This document shows, in pieces, positions 16,552-24,145 of a stretch of DNA of 64,000 bases. This DNA is from Oerskovia flava (GTDB lineage: Bacteria; Actinomycetota; Actinomycetes; Actinomycetales; Cellulomonadaceae). The notes beneath the pieces are model-generated. The model was not told the origin of the DNA and did not search any database. It saw only the letters and a program-made list of their open reading frames with translations. Both the position numbers and the translations under genes were made by a program. Location: assembly GCF_026163685.1 (NCBI RefSeq), contig NZ_JAOXSR010000013.1:1-64000 (forward strand), given 5' to 3'. Position 1 is the stretch's first letter. Each line of letters starts with the position of its first letter.

Positions 16552-17289
16552 TCAGTACGGCCGGGCGGTGAGCGCCTGGCGCAGCACCGGGACGCGGCAC
16601 GCGGCGTGCACGGCGGTGGTCGCCGGGCCGCCCAGGGCGAGGATCGTCGCGGCGACGGTGCACACGCCGAGGACCGCGCCGGCCACGACGTCGTGCGGCA
16701 GGTGCACACCCTGCACCACCCGGGCCGCGCCGGTGACGCACGCCAGCGCGACCGGCAGCGCGACGAGCGCGAGCGACCAGAGGGCGTTCTTCCGCGCGGC
16801 CCTGCCGTGGCGCGAGGGCACGTCGGCGGCCCGCACGCGCAACCCGGTCGAGGCGGACGTCGCGACGACGGCCGCGGCCAGCGCGAACGCGATCGTCGTG
16901 TGGTTGCTGGGGAACGACCAGTCGCCGGCCGGCGGGCAGTGCGCGACCTCGACGAGCTCCCAGCAGCCGCGCGGTTGGCGCACGACGAGCTTGGTCCCCT
17001 CGCTCACGGCGTAGGCCAGGACCGCCCCGAACCCGCCGGCGAGTGCGACGGCGACCGTGCCCGGGCCGTGCGCGCGCGCACGCCACGCCGCGACGACGAA
17101 GAGCGCGACGAGCAGCAGCACCCCCGCCTCGGCGACGACGTGCACCCCGGACACCTGGGCGGCGCGGGCGGTGATCGCGAGGTACGCTGCCTCGCTCGGA
17201 CCGCGCGCGAGGCGGACGACGGGGACCAGCACGGCGGCGGCCAGTACCCACACGAGTGCGACAACAGGGGACGGAACGGACGATCTCAC
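16552..17289 (-). CDS. PAP2 family membrane phosphatase
   Basis: This 245-residue protein has six membrane segments and the three PAP2 motifs: KLVVRQPRGC (K..RP-like), WSFPSNHTTIAFAL (PSNH, catalytic His), and RVVQGVHLPHDVVAG (R..HxxxD). It probably dephosphorylates undecaprenyl diphosphate or phosphatidate at the outer membrane face. The first motif reads RQPR rather than RPR, a tolerated variant. It converges on the CPBP gene with only 15 bases between. GTG lies 6 bases after a TAGGCT box. Confidence 0.85.
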   Translation of the reverse strand: MRSSVPSPVVALVWVLAAAVLVPVVRLARGPSEAAYLAITARAAQVSGVHVVAEAGVLLLVALFVVAAWRARAHGPGTVAVALAGGFGAVLAYAVSEGTKLVVRQPRGCWELVEVAHCPPAGDWSFPSNHTTIAFALAAAVVATSASTGLRVRAADVPSRHGRAARKNALWSLALVALPVALACVTGAARVVQGVHLPHDVVAGAVLGVCTVAATILALGGPATTAVHAACRVPVLRQALTARPY

Positions 17290-17295
17290 CCGCAG

Positions 17296-17301
17296 AGCCT
17301 A
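17296..17301 (-). promoter_or_regulatory. -10 box (TAGGCT) of the PAP2 gene
   Basis: On the minus strand TAGGCT, 6 bases, then GTG 17289. This is the leaderless pattern. Confidence 0.5.
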
Positions 17302-17342
17302 GGCGGGTGAACTCGCGGTGAACATCCCCCTACGGGTGGACG

Positions 17343-17987
17343 TCAGTCGTCGGCGGGCGGCGCGTAGAACTCGGTCGTCCGGGTGACCGCAGCCCCGGCC
17401 TCGTCCTCGTCCGCCCCGGCGGCGACGTTCGCCGCGCCCCAGGCCCTGCTGCTGTCAGCCATGGCCTGGCGCATCTGCGGGCTGCGCTCCGCCTCGGCGG
17501 GGTCGCCCAGCTCGACACCGGCGAGGTGCGCGGCCAGGCCCAGCAGCGTCAGGTCCCACCCGACACCGGTGGCGCCGGGCCCGTACCGGTCCCACATCTC
17601 CTCCGGGACGACCGCGACGTGCTCGAGGACGAGCTCGGTCGAGCCGTCGGCCGCCGGCTCGAGGCGGACCTCGACGATCGACGAGTCCTCCTCGCTCGGC
17701 GCCTCGCCGAAGATCCACGTCACCTGCAGGCGCCGGGGCTCGTCGCACACCCGGATCTCCCCGCCCGCGTTGCCCTCGAGCTGATAGTGCCCGCCGAGCC
17801 GCAGGTCGCCCGTGACCGGAAGGAACCATCGCCGGATCCGGTCCGGGTCCGTCAGGGCGTCCCACACGTCGGCGACGTCGGCGTCGTAGGTGCGGGTCAG
17901 CGCGATCCGTCGTGCGGCGCCGGCGGGAAGCTCGGCGCCGCCGACCTCGCGCCGCACGGCCTCGAGCTCTGCCAGGAGATCGTTCAC
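17343..17987 (-). CDS. SRPBCC (AHSA1-like) domain protein
   Basis: This 214-residue protein has the AHSA1/START-like opening RRIALTRTYDADVADVWDALTDPDRIRRWFLPVTGDLRLGG followed by the beta strands and the C-terminal helix GVGWDLTLLGLAAHLAG. This fold holds a hydrophobic cavity; the ligand is unknown. GTG 17987 follows GAGGAGGACCCC and overlaps the ArsR stop by 4 bases. ArsR-SRPBCC pairs are a common actinobacterial module in which the ArsR protein represses the pair. Upstream open frame belongs to the ArsR region and is not real. Confidence 0.87.
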   Translation of the reverse strand: MNDLLAELEAVRREVGGAELPAGAARRIALTRTYDADVADVWDALTDPDRIRRWFLPVTGDLRLGGHYQLEGNAGGEIRVCDEPRRLQVTWIFGEAPSEEDSSIVEVRLEPAADGSTELVLEHVAVVPEEMWDRYGPGATGVGWDLTLLGLAAHLAGVELGDPAEAERSPQMRQAMADSSRAWGAANVAAGADEDEAGAAVTRTTEFYAPPADD

Positions 17988-18418
17988 GGGGTCCTCCTCG
18001 ATGAGTCGTCCTCCCCCGCGCCCGGGCCGGGCGCGGGTACTGCGGAGCCGGCGACCTGCGGGCCGCCGTCGTCGTCCGCCGACGTCCGACGCGCCCGCCG
18101 CCCGCGGGCCAGCTCGGTGCCGAGCGCGTCGAGCCGCTGCCCCCAGGAGGCGCGCAGGCCCGAGACCCACTCCTCGATCACGTCGAGCCGCTCGGGCTCG
18201 AGCGCGTAGAGACGGCGGGTGCCCTCGGGTCGCACGGTGGCGAAGCCGCTCAGGCGCAGCACCCGCAGGTGCTGGGAGACGGCGGGCTGGCTGATCGCGA
18301 ACTCGTCGGCCACCAGCGCGGCGATCTCCCCGGCCGGGCGCTCTCCCTGGGCGAGGTGCTCGAGGATGCGGCGCCGGACCGGGTCACCGAGGACGTCGAA
18401 GGCTTCCACGGCCTCCAT
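17984..18418 (-). CDS. ArsR family transcriptional regulator
   Basis: This 144-residue winged-helix repressor has FDVLGDPVRRRILEHLAQGERPAGEIAALV, recognition helix FAISQPAVSQHLRVLRLSGFATVRPEGTRRLYALE, then a low-complexity tail. No metal-binding CxC motif is present, so it is of the non-metal, SRPBCC-associated type. It overlaps the SRPBCC gene by 4 bases. A CTTATATAAG palindrome 13 bases upstream may be its operator. Confidence 0.88.
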   Translation of the reverse strand: MEAVEAFDVLGDPVRRRILEHLAQGERPAGEIAALVADEFAISQPAVSQHLRVLRLSGFATVRPEGTRRLYALEPERLDVIEEWVSGLRASWGQRLDALGTELARGRRARRTSADDDGGPQVAGSAVPAPGPGAGEDDSSRRTP

Positions 18419-18431
18419 GTTTCATCTCTTG

Positions 18432-18441
18432 CTTATATAAG
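18432..18441. promoter_or_regulatory. CTTATATAAG palindrome, candidate ArsR operator and -10
   Basis: A 10-bp perfect palindrome of A/T-rich sequence stands out in about 70 per cent GC DNA, 13 bases before the ArsR start. It could serve as -10 region and as autoregulatory operator. Confidence 0.5.
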
Positions 18442-18452
18442 TCAGGGGCGAA

Positions 18453-19328
18453 CTATCGCTTCTTGCGGCCCGACGACGGCCCGCCCCGCCCGCGCTTGGC
18501 CCGCCCTGCACCTCCCGCGCGCCCGCCACCGGCACGTGTCCCGCCGGCCCGAGCACCACCGGTGCGCGAGCTCCCGGCGCGACCACCGCTGCGGGCGCCG
18601 TCCTTGCCCCCTGCCCGCTCCTTCGCGGCCGGGCGCTCCTTCGCGGCCGAGCCCTCCGCTGCGGGCGCCGACGTGCGCCCCCGCGAGGAGTTGGCCGTCC
18701 GGCCCCGCACGATCCCGACCATCTCCTCGACGAGGTCCGTGGTGCGCTCGCTCACCCACGCGAGCCCGACCGGTGCCGACGGCGCCCCGTCCAGGACGCG
18801 GTAGGTGAGGTCCTTGCGATGGTGCAGACGGGCGAGCGACTGCGGGACGACCAGCACTCCGATCCCGGCCGCGACCAGCTCGACGGCGGCCCCCGTCGTC
18901 ACCGGCCGCTCGAGCGCCGCACGCCCCGGCGGTACGACCGCCCACGGGACCACGTCGTCGAGCGGGCACAGCAGCACCTCGTCGGCGAGGTCGTCGAGGG
19001 CGACCGGCTCCTCGGGCTCGAGGGAGGCCAGGAGGTGGTCCGTCGGCACGACCACGACCGGCGTCTCCTCGTAGAGCGCGACGAGGCTCAGCTCGTCGCT
19101 CCAGCCGGCGCCGCGGTCGACCGGCGGCCGCAGGAGCGCGGCGTCGGCCTGCCCGTCCCGCAACGCACCGGCGGCCGCGGCGGCCTCGACCGGGACGAGC
19201 TCGATCGGCACGGTGCGCAACCGCTCGCGCCAGGTGTTCACCCACTTCGCGGGGGTGACCCCGGGGACGTAGGCCAGCCGGAAGGCAGGAGCGGAGGTCT
19301 CGTCGGTCGCGCTCTGGCCGTCTTCCAC
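18453..19328 (-). CDS. LysR substrate-binding-domain protein without HTH, with basic tail
   Basis: This 291-residue protein consists of a LysR-type effector-binding domain (FRLAYVPGVTPAKWVNTWRERL to SAPVGLAWVSERTTDLVEEMVG, about residues 16-212) with no N-terminal helix-turn-helix. The last 75 residues are a Gly/Arg/Lys/Ala tail with SSRTGGARAGGTRAGGG-type repeats, likely disordered and nucleic-acid binding. The effector domain suggests small-molecule sensing; the tail could give sequence-independent DNA or RNA contact. It is divergent from the DUF5997 gene. GTG lies 6 bases after a TAGGCT box. Confidence 0.75.
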   Translation of the reverse strand: MEDGQSATDETSAPAFRLAYVPGVTPAKWVNTWRERLRTVPIELVPVEAAAAAGALRDGQADAALLRPPVDRGAGWSDELSLVALYEETPVVVVPTDHLLASLEPEEPVALDDLADEVLLCPLDDVVPWAVVPPGRAALERPVTTGAAVELVAAGIGVLVVPQSLARLHHRKDLTYRVLDGAPSAPVGLAWVSERTTDLVEEMVGIVRGRTANSSRGRTSAPAAEGSAAKERPAAKERAGGKDGARSGGRAGSSRTGGARAGGTRAGGGRAGGAGRAKRGRGGPSSGRKKR

Positions 19329-19334
19329 CCGCCA

Positions 19335-19340
19335 AGCCTA
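19335..19340 (-). promoter_or_regulatory. -10 box (TAGGCT) of the LysR-domain gene
   Basis: On the minus strand TAGGCT is followed by 6 bases and GTG 19328. It faces the DUF5997 promoter box 30 bases away, so the divergent promoters probably interfere. Confidence 0.5.
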
Positions 19341-19369
19341 GCCCGCGACGGTCGGCGCACCGGGGCGGA

Positions 19370-19375
19370 TACCCT
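19370..19375 (+). promoter_or_regulatory. -10 box (TACCCT) of the DUF5997 gene
   Basis: TACCCT is followed by 7 bases and ATG 19383. No ribosome site is present, so the transcript is probably leaderless. Confidence 0.45.
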
Positions 19376-19382
19376 TGCAGGC

Positions 19383-19784
19383 ATGAGCACCCCGAACTCC
19401 TCGCAGACCATGAAGCCCGCCACGGCGGCGAAGAAGCTCGGGGTGTACCTGCCCGCCACGCCCGAGGACTTCCAGCGCGGGACGATCACGCGCGGCCGGC
19501 TCGAGGAGCTCGAGAAGAACCCGCCCGAGTGGCTGAGCGACCTGCGCCGCAACGGCCCGCACCCACGTCCCGTCGTCGCCGGGCGCCTGGACGTGTCCAT
19601 CGCCGGGCTCGCCCGCGGCGGTATCACGGAGCCGCTCACGACCGAGCAGATCAACGAGTTGCGTGAGGACCCGCCCGAGTGGCTCGTCCGCGAGCGCGCG
19701 ACGCACGCCAAGGTCCGCGAGGAGGAGGAGCGCCTCAGGGCCCTCGCGACGAAGCGCACTCCCCCGGCGACGCCGAGCGCCTGA
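19383..19784 (+). CDS. DUF5997 family protein
   Basis: This 133-residue soluble protein has two related motifs: TPEDFQRGTITRGRLEELEKNPPEWLSDLRRNGPHPRPVVAGRL and TTEQINELREDPPEWLVRERATH. The shared DPPEWL/NPPEWL suggests an internal duplication around a helical repeat. Function is unknown. Its gene lies head to head with the HTH-less LysR-like gene, an arrangement I associate with this family, so the two products may act together (inference). Confidence 0.75.
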   Translation: MSTPNSSQTMKPATAAKKLGVYLPATPEDFQRGTITRGRLEELEKNPPEWLSDLRRNGPHPRPVVAGRLDVSIAGLARGGITEPLTTEQINELREDPPEWLVRERATHAKVREEEERLRALATKRTPPATPSA

Positions 19785-19831
19785 CGCCCGCCGGGCCCCG
19801 ACCTCCGAGGCTCGGTCCGACGGGCTCGGGC

Positions 19832-20179
19832 CTACTCCTCGTGACCTGCCGCGCGGCGCGCGGCACGGTCGGTGTGGCCCAGTGCGAGGCCGGGCGCCAC
19901 CCGGTCCCGCACGAGCTGCTTGAGCACGGGGATCTCGGGGAAGCCACCCTCGACCCCACGGTCCCAGACCACGTCGTCGCCCACCACGACGCGGAACACC
20001 CCGCCCGTGCCGGGCACGAGCGCGACCTCGCTCAGTCGTGTCCCGAAGGTCGTCAGGAGCTCCTGCGCGACCCAGGTGGCGCGCAGCATCCAGCGGCACT
20101 GCGTGCAGTAGGTGATCTCGACCCGCGCCTGCGGGTCACGCTCCGCGCCCGAGGCGCCCGGTCCCGTCGGTTCGTCCAC
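19832..20179 (-). CDS. SelT/SelW/SelH-like Rdx family protein
   Basis: This protein of about 115 residues has the Rdx motif VEITYCTQCRWMLRATWVAQELL, a thioredoxin-like CxxC with both positions Cys rather than selenocysteine, and ends with GGFPEIPVLKQLVRDRVAPG. The family is thought to act in thiol redox reactions. GTG 20179 gives the usual length; the ribosome site is weak. It converges with the DUF5997 gene and is divergent from the methyltransferase gene. Confidence 0.85.
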   Translation of the reverse strand: MDEPTGPGASGAERDPQARVEITYCTQCRWMLRATWVAQELLTTFGTRLSEVALVPGTGGVFRVVVGDDVVWDRGVEGGFPEIPVLKQLVRDRVAPGLALGHTDRAARRAAGHEE

Positions 20180-20262
20180 GTGCCCAGCGTGCCAGACGCC
20201 GGGCGGACGACGGGCGGGACCACCGGTCACCGGACACCCCGGTCCCGGGGGACACTGGTGAG

Positions 20263-21465
20263 ATGCCCACACCCGATCCGGTCGACCCGGCGTCCTCCCC
20301 TCGTGACGCGCTCCTCGCGTCCCTGCAGCGCTATCCCTTCGACGACGACTCGCTGGTGGCCGTCGACGCGACGGACCGCCTGCTCCTCGACGAGGCCGCC
20401 GACGCGCTCGCCGCGGCGGCGGCCGACGCCAAGCCGGCGGGGACCGACGCGGCCCCGTCGGGCACCGGGCGGATCGTCGTCGTCGACGACCGGTTCGGCG
20501 CCCTCACGCTCGGCACGGCCGTCACCCACGGCGCGACCGGGATCCGGGTGCACCAGGACCTGCTGACCGGGGAGATCGGCCTCGACCGCAACGCCGAGGC
20601 CGCGGGGCTGCAGGGGGCCTACGCACGGCTCCCGCTCGGCGAGGAGCTCTTCGCCGGGGCCACGGTCGTCCTGCTGCAGCTCCCCCGCAGCCTGGCCGCG
20701 CTCCGCGAGATCGCCGAGGCCGTGGCGCGCTGGGCGGACCCGTCGGTCACCCTCTTCGCCGGTGGGCGCCTCAAGCACATGACGACGGCGATGAACGGCG
20801 TCCTCGCGGAGTCGTTCACCGAGGTCCGCGCGACGTACGCCCGGCAGAAGTCGCGGGTGCTCGTCGCGGGCGGACCGCTGCAGACCGACTCCACGCCGAC
20901 GTACCCGGTACGTGAGCACGTCACCGATCTCGACCTCACGGTCGTGTCCTACGGCGCGGCGTTCGCCGGCGCGAGCCTCGACATCGGCACCCGGTACCTG
21001 CTCGATTTCCTCGATCGGATGGCACCCGAGGCCTCGCGGGCCGTCGACCTCGGGTGCGGCACGGGCATCCTCGCCGCGGCGCTGGCCCGCCCACGACCGG
21101 GGCTGACGGTGATCGCGACGGACCAGTCGGACGCGGCGGTGCGCTCCGCCCGCGAGACGGCGCTCGCGAACGGGCTCGACGGGCAGATCGAGGTGACCCG
21201 CGACGACGTCATGTCGGGTGTGCCCGACGCGAGCGTCGACCTCGTGGTCTGCAACCCGCCGTTCCACGACGCCGCCGCGGTGAGCACGAACCCGGCGCAC
21301 CGGATGTTCGAGGCGGCCGGGCGGGTGCTGCGGCCGGGCGGGGAGCTGTGGACGGTGTTCAACTCCCACCTGCGCTACCGCCCGGCGCTCGCCCGGATGG
21401 TCGGGCCGACCGACGGCGTCGGGCAGAACCCGAAGTTCACGGTGACCCGCAGCGTCCGGCGTTGA
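20263..21465 (+). CDS. class I methyltransferase, RsmC/RlmG-like
   Basis: This 400-residue protein has an N-terminal degenerate methyltransferase half (GRIVVVDDRFGALTLGTAV) and an active C-terminal half with the SAM loop AVDLGCGTGILAAALARPRPG, IATDQSDAAVRSARETA, and the catalytic VVCNPPFHDAAA. This two-half build and NPPFH motif are those of the rRNA guanine-N2 methyltransferases RsmC/RlmG. It therefore probably methylates a guanine in rRNA; which position cannot be told. Confidence 0.85.
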   Translation: MPTPDPVDPASSPRDALLASLQRYPFDDDSLVAVDATDRLLLDEAADALAAAAADAKPAGTDAAPSGTGRIVVVDDRFGALTLGTAVTHGATGIRVHQDLLTGEIGLDRNAEAAGLQGAYARLPLGEELFAGATVVLLQLPRSLAALREIAEAVARWADPSVTLFAGGRLKHMTTAMNGVLAESFTEVRATYARQKSRVLVAGGPLQTDSTPTYPVREHVTDLDLTVVSYGAAFAGASLDIGTRYLLDFLDRMAPEASRAVDLGCGTGILAAALARPRPGLTVIATDQSDAAVRSARETALANGLDGQIEVTRDDVMSGVPDASVDLVVCNPPFHDAAAVSTNPAHRMFEAAGRVLRPGGELWTVFNSHLRYRPALARMVGPTDGVGQNPKFTVTRSVRR

Positions 21466-21484
21466 CCCACCGACCGCCTGCGGG

Positions 21485-21910
21485 CTACTCGACGCCGACG
21501 ACGTCGACGACGAACACCAGGGTGTCCCCGCCACCGATGCCGGCCTGCGGAACGCCGCGCATGCCGTAGCCGTGCTCGGGCGGGATGGACAGCAGGACAC
21601 GGGAGCCGACGCTCTGGCCGACGAGCCCCTTGTCCCAGCCGCCGATCACGGCGCCGACCCCGATCGGGAACGAGATGGTCTCGCCCCGGTCGTAGGACGT
21701 GTCGAAGATCGCACCGTCCCATACCTGCCCGAGGTAGTGGACGACGATCGTGCGCCCGGACGTGACGACGGGGCCGTCGCCCTCCGCGAGGACGTGGACC
21801 TGCAGGCCCGCGGGCGCGCTCGCGCCGGGGAAGGTGAGCGTCGGCTTGTCGCCGAAGCCGCCGGATGCCACCGGCAGGGTGGAGGGAGCGGGGGTGGGCT
21901 GGTCGGTCAC
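21485..21910 (-). CDS. FKBP-type peptidyl-prolyl isomerase
   Basis: This 141-residue protein holds one FKBP domain: GRTIVVHYLGQVWDGAIFDTSYDRGETISFPIGVGAVIGGWDKGLVGQSVGSRVLLSIPPEHGYG, ending DTLVFVVDVVGV. The active-site residues Tyr, Phe, Asp, Trp and the VxxI equivalents are present. It lacks a signal peptide or lipobox, so it is cytoplasmic. GTG 21910 follows GAGAGG. It converges on the methyltransferase gene with 19 bases between. Confidence 0.93.
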   Translation of the reverse strand: MTDQPTPAPSTLPVASGGFGDKPTLTFPGASAPAGLQVHVLAEGDGPVVTSGRTIVVHYLGQVWDGAIFDTSYDRGETISFPIGVGAVIGGWDKGLVGQSVGSRVLLSIPPEHGYGMRGVPQAGIGGGDTLVFVVDVVGVE

Positions 21911-21988
21911 AGGACAACCTCTCGATGGGGAACTCCTCGACCGTACCTGCTCCGGCGGCAGCCCGGGCCCGGGGGCGCACCGGGACCC

Positions 21989-22017
21989 TTGCACTTTGCG
22001 GCTATGCCGATTAGCCT
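21989..22017 (+). promoter_or_regulatory. promoter of the hydrolase-TetR operon
   Basis: TTGCAC (21989-21994) and TAGCCT (22012-22017) are separated by exactly 17 bases. The predicted transcript start falls on ATG 22025, so the mRNA is leaderless. The site also contains TAGCC-TATG-GGCTA arms and three GGCTAT/TATG-type repeats, a plausible operator for the TetR protein encoded in the operon. Confidence 0.6.
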
Positions 22018-22024
22018 ATGGGCT

Positions 22025-22879
22025 ATGACTATGAGTCGATCTACCTCCCTCTCTCGCCTCGCGCGGCCCGAGGGTCGCCTCGCGTACCAGGTCATCGGCG
22101 ATCCCGGTGCCCCCCTGGTCGTCGCGGTTCCCGGCATGGGCGACCTCCGCTCGACCTACGACCGCCTCGCCACGGCGCTCGCCGACGCCGGCTTCCGCGT
22201 CGCGACCGTCGACCTGCGGGGCCACGGCGACAGCGACACGACGTTCCGCACGCACGGTGACGACACGACCGGCCACGACCTGCTCGCCCTCGTCGAGCAC
22301 CTCGGCGGCGGCCCCGCCGTCCTCCTCGGCACCTCCATGGGCGCGAGCGCCGCAGCCTGGGCCGCGGCCGAACGCCCCGACCTCGTGCGCGGCCTGGTGC
22401 TGTTCAGCCCGTTCCTGCGCGAGCCGGTCGCGAGCCCCCTCCGGCGCGCCGCGCTGCGCGCGGTCTACCGCCTGCTGTTCGCGCGCCCCTGGGGCGCCGC
22501 GGCGTGGAGCGCCTACTACCGCTCGCTCCACAAGGGCCGCACCACCGACGGCCTCGCCGCCCACGCCGCAGCCGTCCGCGCGAACCTGCGCGAGCCCGAC
22601 CGGCTGCGCTCCCTGCGCCACCTCGCGCTCGCGCTCGACCACTCGGTCGTCACCGAGCGACTCGGGGAGGTCCACGCCACGGCGCTCGCCGTCGTCGGCG
22701 CCCTCGACCCGGACTGGCCCGACCCCGCCGCCGAGCTCGCCTGGATCGAGGACACCCTCGGTGCGCGCGCACTCCTCGTCCCCGAGACCGGGCACTACCC
22801 GTACGCGCAGGCTCCCGACGCCGTCGTCCCGGCGGTGCTCGGCTTCCTCCGCGACGTGCCGGCAGCGTCCCGTGGCTAG
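22025..22879 (+). CDS. alpha/beta hydrolase
   Basis: This 284-residue alpha/beta fold protein has the oxyanion loop VAVPGMGDLRSTYDRL, VATVDLRGHGDSDTTF, the nucleophile elbow LLGTSMGASAAAWAA (Ser), an acidic residue near VVGALDPDWPDP, and the catalytic His in PETGHYPYAQAPD. Substrate is unknown; the architecture is that of small esterases and haloperoxidase-like enzymes. It is the first gene of an operon with a TetR regulator and a membrane protein. ATG 22025 was chosen because the promoter -10 ends 7 bases before it; ATG 22031 is also possible. Confidence 0.88.
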   Translation: MTMSRSTSLSRLARPEGRLAYQVIGDPGAPLVVAVPGMGDLRSTYDRLATALADAGFRVATVDLRGHGDSDTTFRTHGDDTTGHDLLALVEHLGGGPAVLLGTSMGASAAAWAAAERPDLVRGLVLFSPFLREPVASPLRRAALRAVYRLLFARPWGAAAWSAYYRSLHKGRTTDGLAAHAAAVRANLREPDRLRSLRHLALALDHSVVTERLGEVHATALAVVGALDPDWPDPAAELAWIEDTLGARALLVPETGHYPYAQAPDAVVPAVLGFLRDVPAASRG

Positions 22880-23489
22880 GGCGGGGCTGTCCCGGGAGGC
22901 CGTGACGACGATCGCCCTCGCGCTGGTGGACGACGGCGGCTCGGCCGGGTTCGCGGACCTGACCCTCGCCAAGGTCGCAGCGCGGGCAGGCGTCGCCGCA
23001 CCGAGCCTGTACAAGCACGTCGGGTCGCTCGCCGACCTGCGCCGGGAGGTGGCGACCGTCGCCGTGGGCGACCTCACCCGCGCGCTCGCGGGCGCGACCG
23101 TCGGCCGTGCCCGCGAGGACGCCCTGCGGGCGCTGGCGCACGCGACCCGGGACTTCGCCCGTGAGCACCCTGGCCGGTACGCCGCCGCCCAGGTCGCCCC
23201 CGATCCCGACGACCCCGCCGACGCCGCCCTGTCCGCGGCCGGCGGTGAGTCGGTCGCGGTCGTCGTCGCGACCCTGCGCGGCTTCCAGGTCCCGCCGGCG
23301 CGGACCATCGACGCCGTGCGCGCGGTGCGCGCCGCCCTGCACGGGTTCGTCGGGCTCGAGTCGGGCGGCGGCTTCCGCCTGCCCGACGACCTCGACCAGA
23401 GCTTCGACACCCTCGTCGAGATGCTGGTCCACGGCGTCACCCGGCTGGCCGAGACGCCCCGGCCCGCCGGTGTGCGGGAGCAGCCATGA
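22872..23489 (+). CDS. TetR family regulator with WHG-type C-terminal domain
   Basis: This 205-residue regulator has the N-terminal HTH (LTLAKVAARAGVAAPSLYKHVGSLADLRREVA) and a C-terminal ligand domain with AVRAALHGFVGLESGGGF, the WHG-like motif in which the Trp is replaced. GTG 22872 overlaps the hydrolase stop by 8 bases. It probably represses its own operon through the repeats in the promoter before the hydrolase gene. Confidence 0.88.
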   Translation: MARAGLSREAVTTIALALVDDGGSAGFADLTLAKVAARAGVAAPSLYKHVGSLADLRREVATVAVGDLTRALAGATVGRAREDALRALAHATRDFAREHPGRYAAAQVAPDPDDPADAALSAAGGESVAVVVATLRGFQVPPARTIDAVRAVRAALHGFVGLESGGGFRLPDDLDQSFDTLVEMLVHGVTRLAETPRPAGVREQP

Positions 23490-24145
23490 GGACGGCGACC
23501 TGGACCGCCGCCGTGCTCGTCGGTGCGGGGGTGTCGGCCATGCTCTTCCCGGTGCTGCGCCCCTGGCCCGACGAGACACGCGAGAGCGTCGGGCTCGCGG
23601 CGGCGTTCGCCTCCGACCGGTGGGTCGTCAGCCACCTCCTCGGGATCCTCGCGCTCGCGCTGGTGCCCGTCGGCCTGCTCGGCCTGCGTCGCCTGCTGGC
23701 CGCGACCCCCGGGCGCCCGAGCCTGACCTGGGCGCTCGCGCTCTCCTGGGCCGGGGCGGGGCTCGCCGCCCTCTACTACGGGGCCGAGACCTTCGGGATC
23801 CAGGTGATCGCGCGCCACGCGGCGCAGGGCGACGCGAGCGGGCACCTCGAGCAGGTCGAGGCCCTGCGCACCCACCCCGTCGCGGCGACGCTGTTCGGCG
23901 TCGGGCTCGTCCTCGTCGCGGTCGCGGGAGTCCTCACCGCCGTCGGCACCTGGCGCGGCGGGCTGGACCCCCGATGGGCCGGCGTCCCGCTCGCCGTCGC
24001 CCTCGTCCTGGTGCTGCCGCAGTTCTGGGGCGGGCCCGGCGTGCGCGTCGCGCACGGTGTGCTCGTCGCGCTCGCCGCGGCCCTGCTCGCCGTCGCCGTC
24101 CTGCGGCTCAGTGCGCGAGGAACCCCAGGAGGTCGTGCCGGGTGA
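23486..24145 (+). CDS. polytopic membrane protein of unknown function
   Basis: This 219-residue protein has about six membrane segments (WTAAVLVGAGVSAMLFPVL, WVVSHLLGILALALVPVGLLGL, LALSWAGAGLAALYYGAETFGI, LFGVGLVLVAVAGVLTAVG, GVPLAVALVLVLPQFW, HGVLVALAAALLAVAVL) and no recognised motif. It overlaps the TetR gene by 4 bases, so it belongs to the hydrolase operon. Its last 38 bases overlap the convergent cbs gene. Confidence 0.75.
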   Translation: MRTATWTAAVLVGAGVSAMLFPVLRPWPDETRESVGLAAAFASDRWVVSHLLGILALALVPVGLLGLRRLLAATPGRPSLTWALALSWAGAGLAALYYGAETFGIQVIARHAAQGDASGHLEQVEALRTHPVAATLFGVGLVLVAVAGVLTAVGTWRGGLDPRWAGVPLAVALVLVLPQFWGGPGVRVAHGVLVALAAALLAVAVLRLSARGTPGGRAG

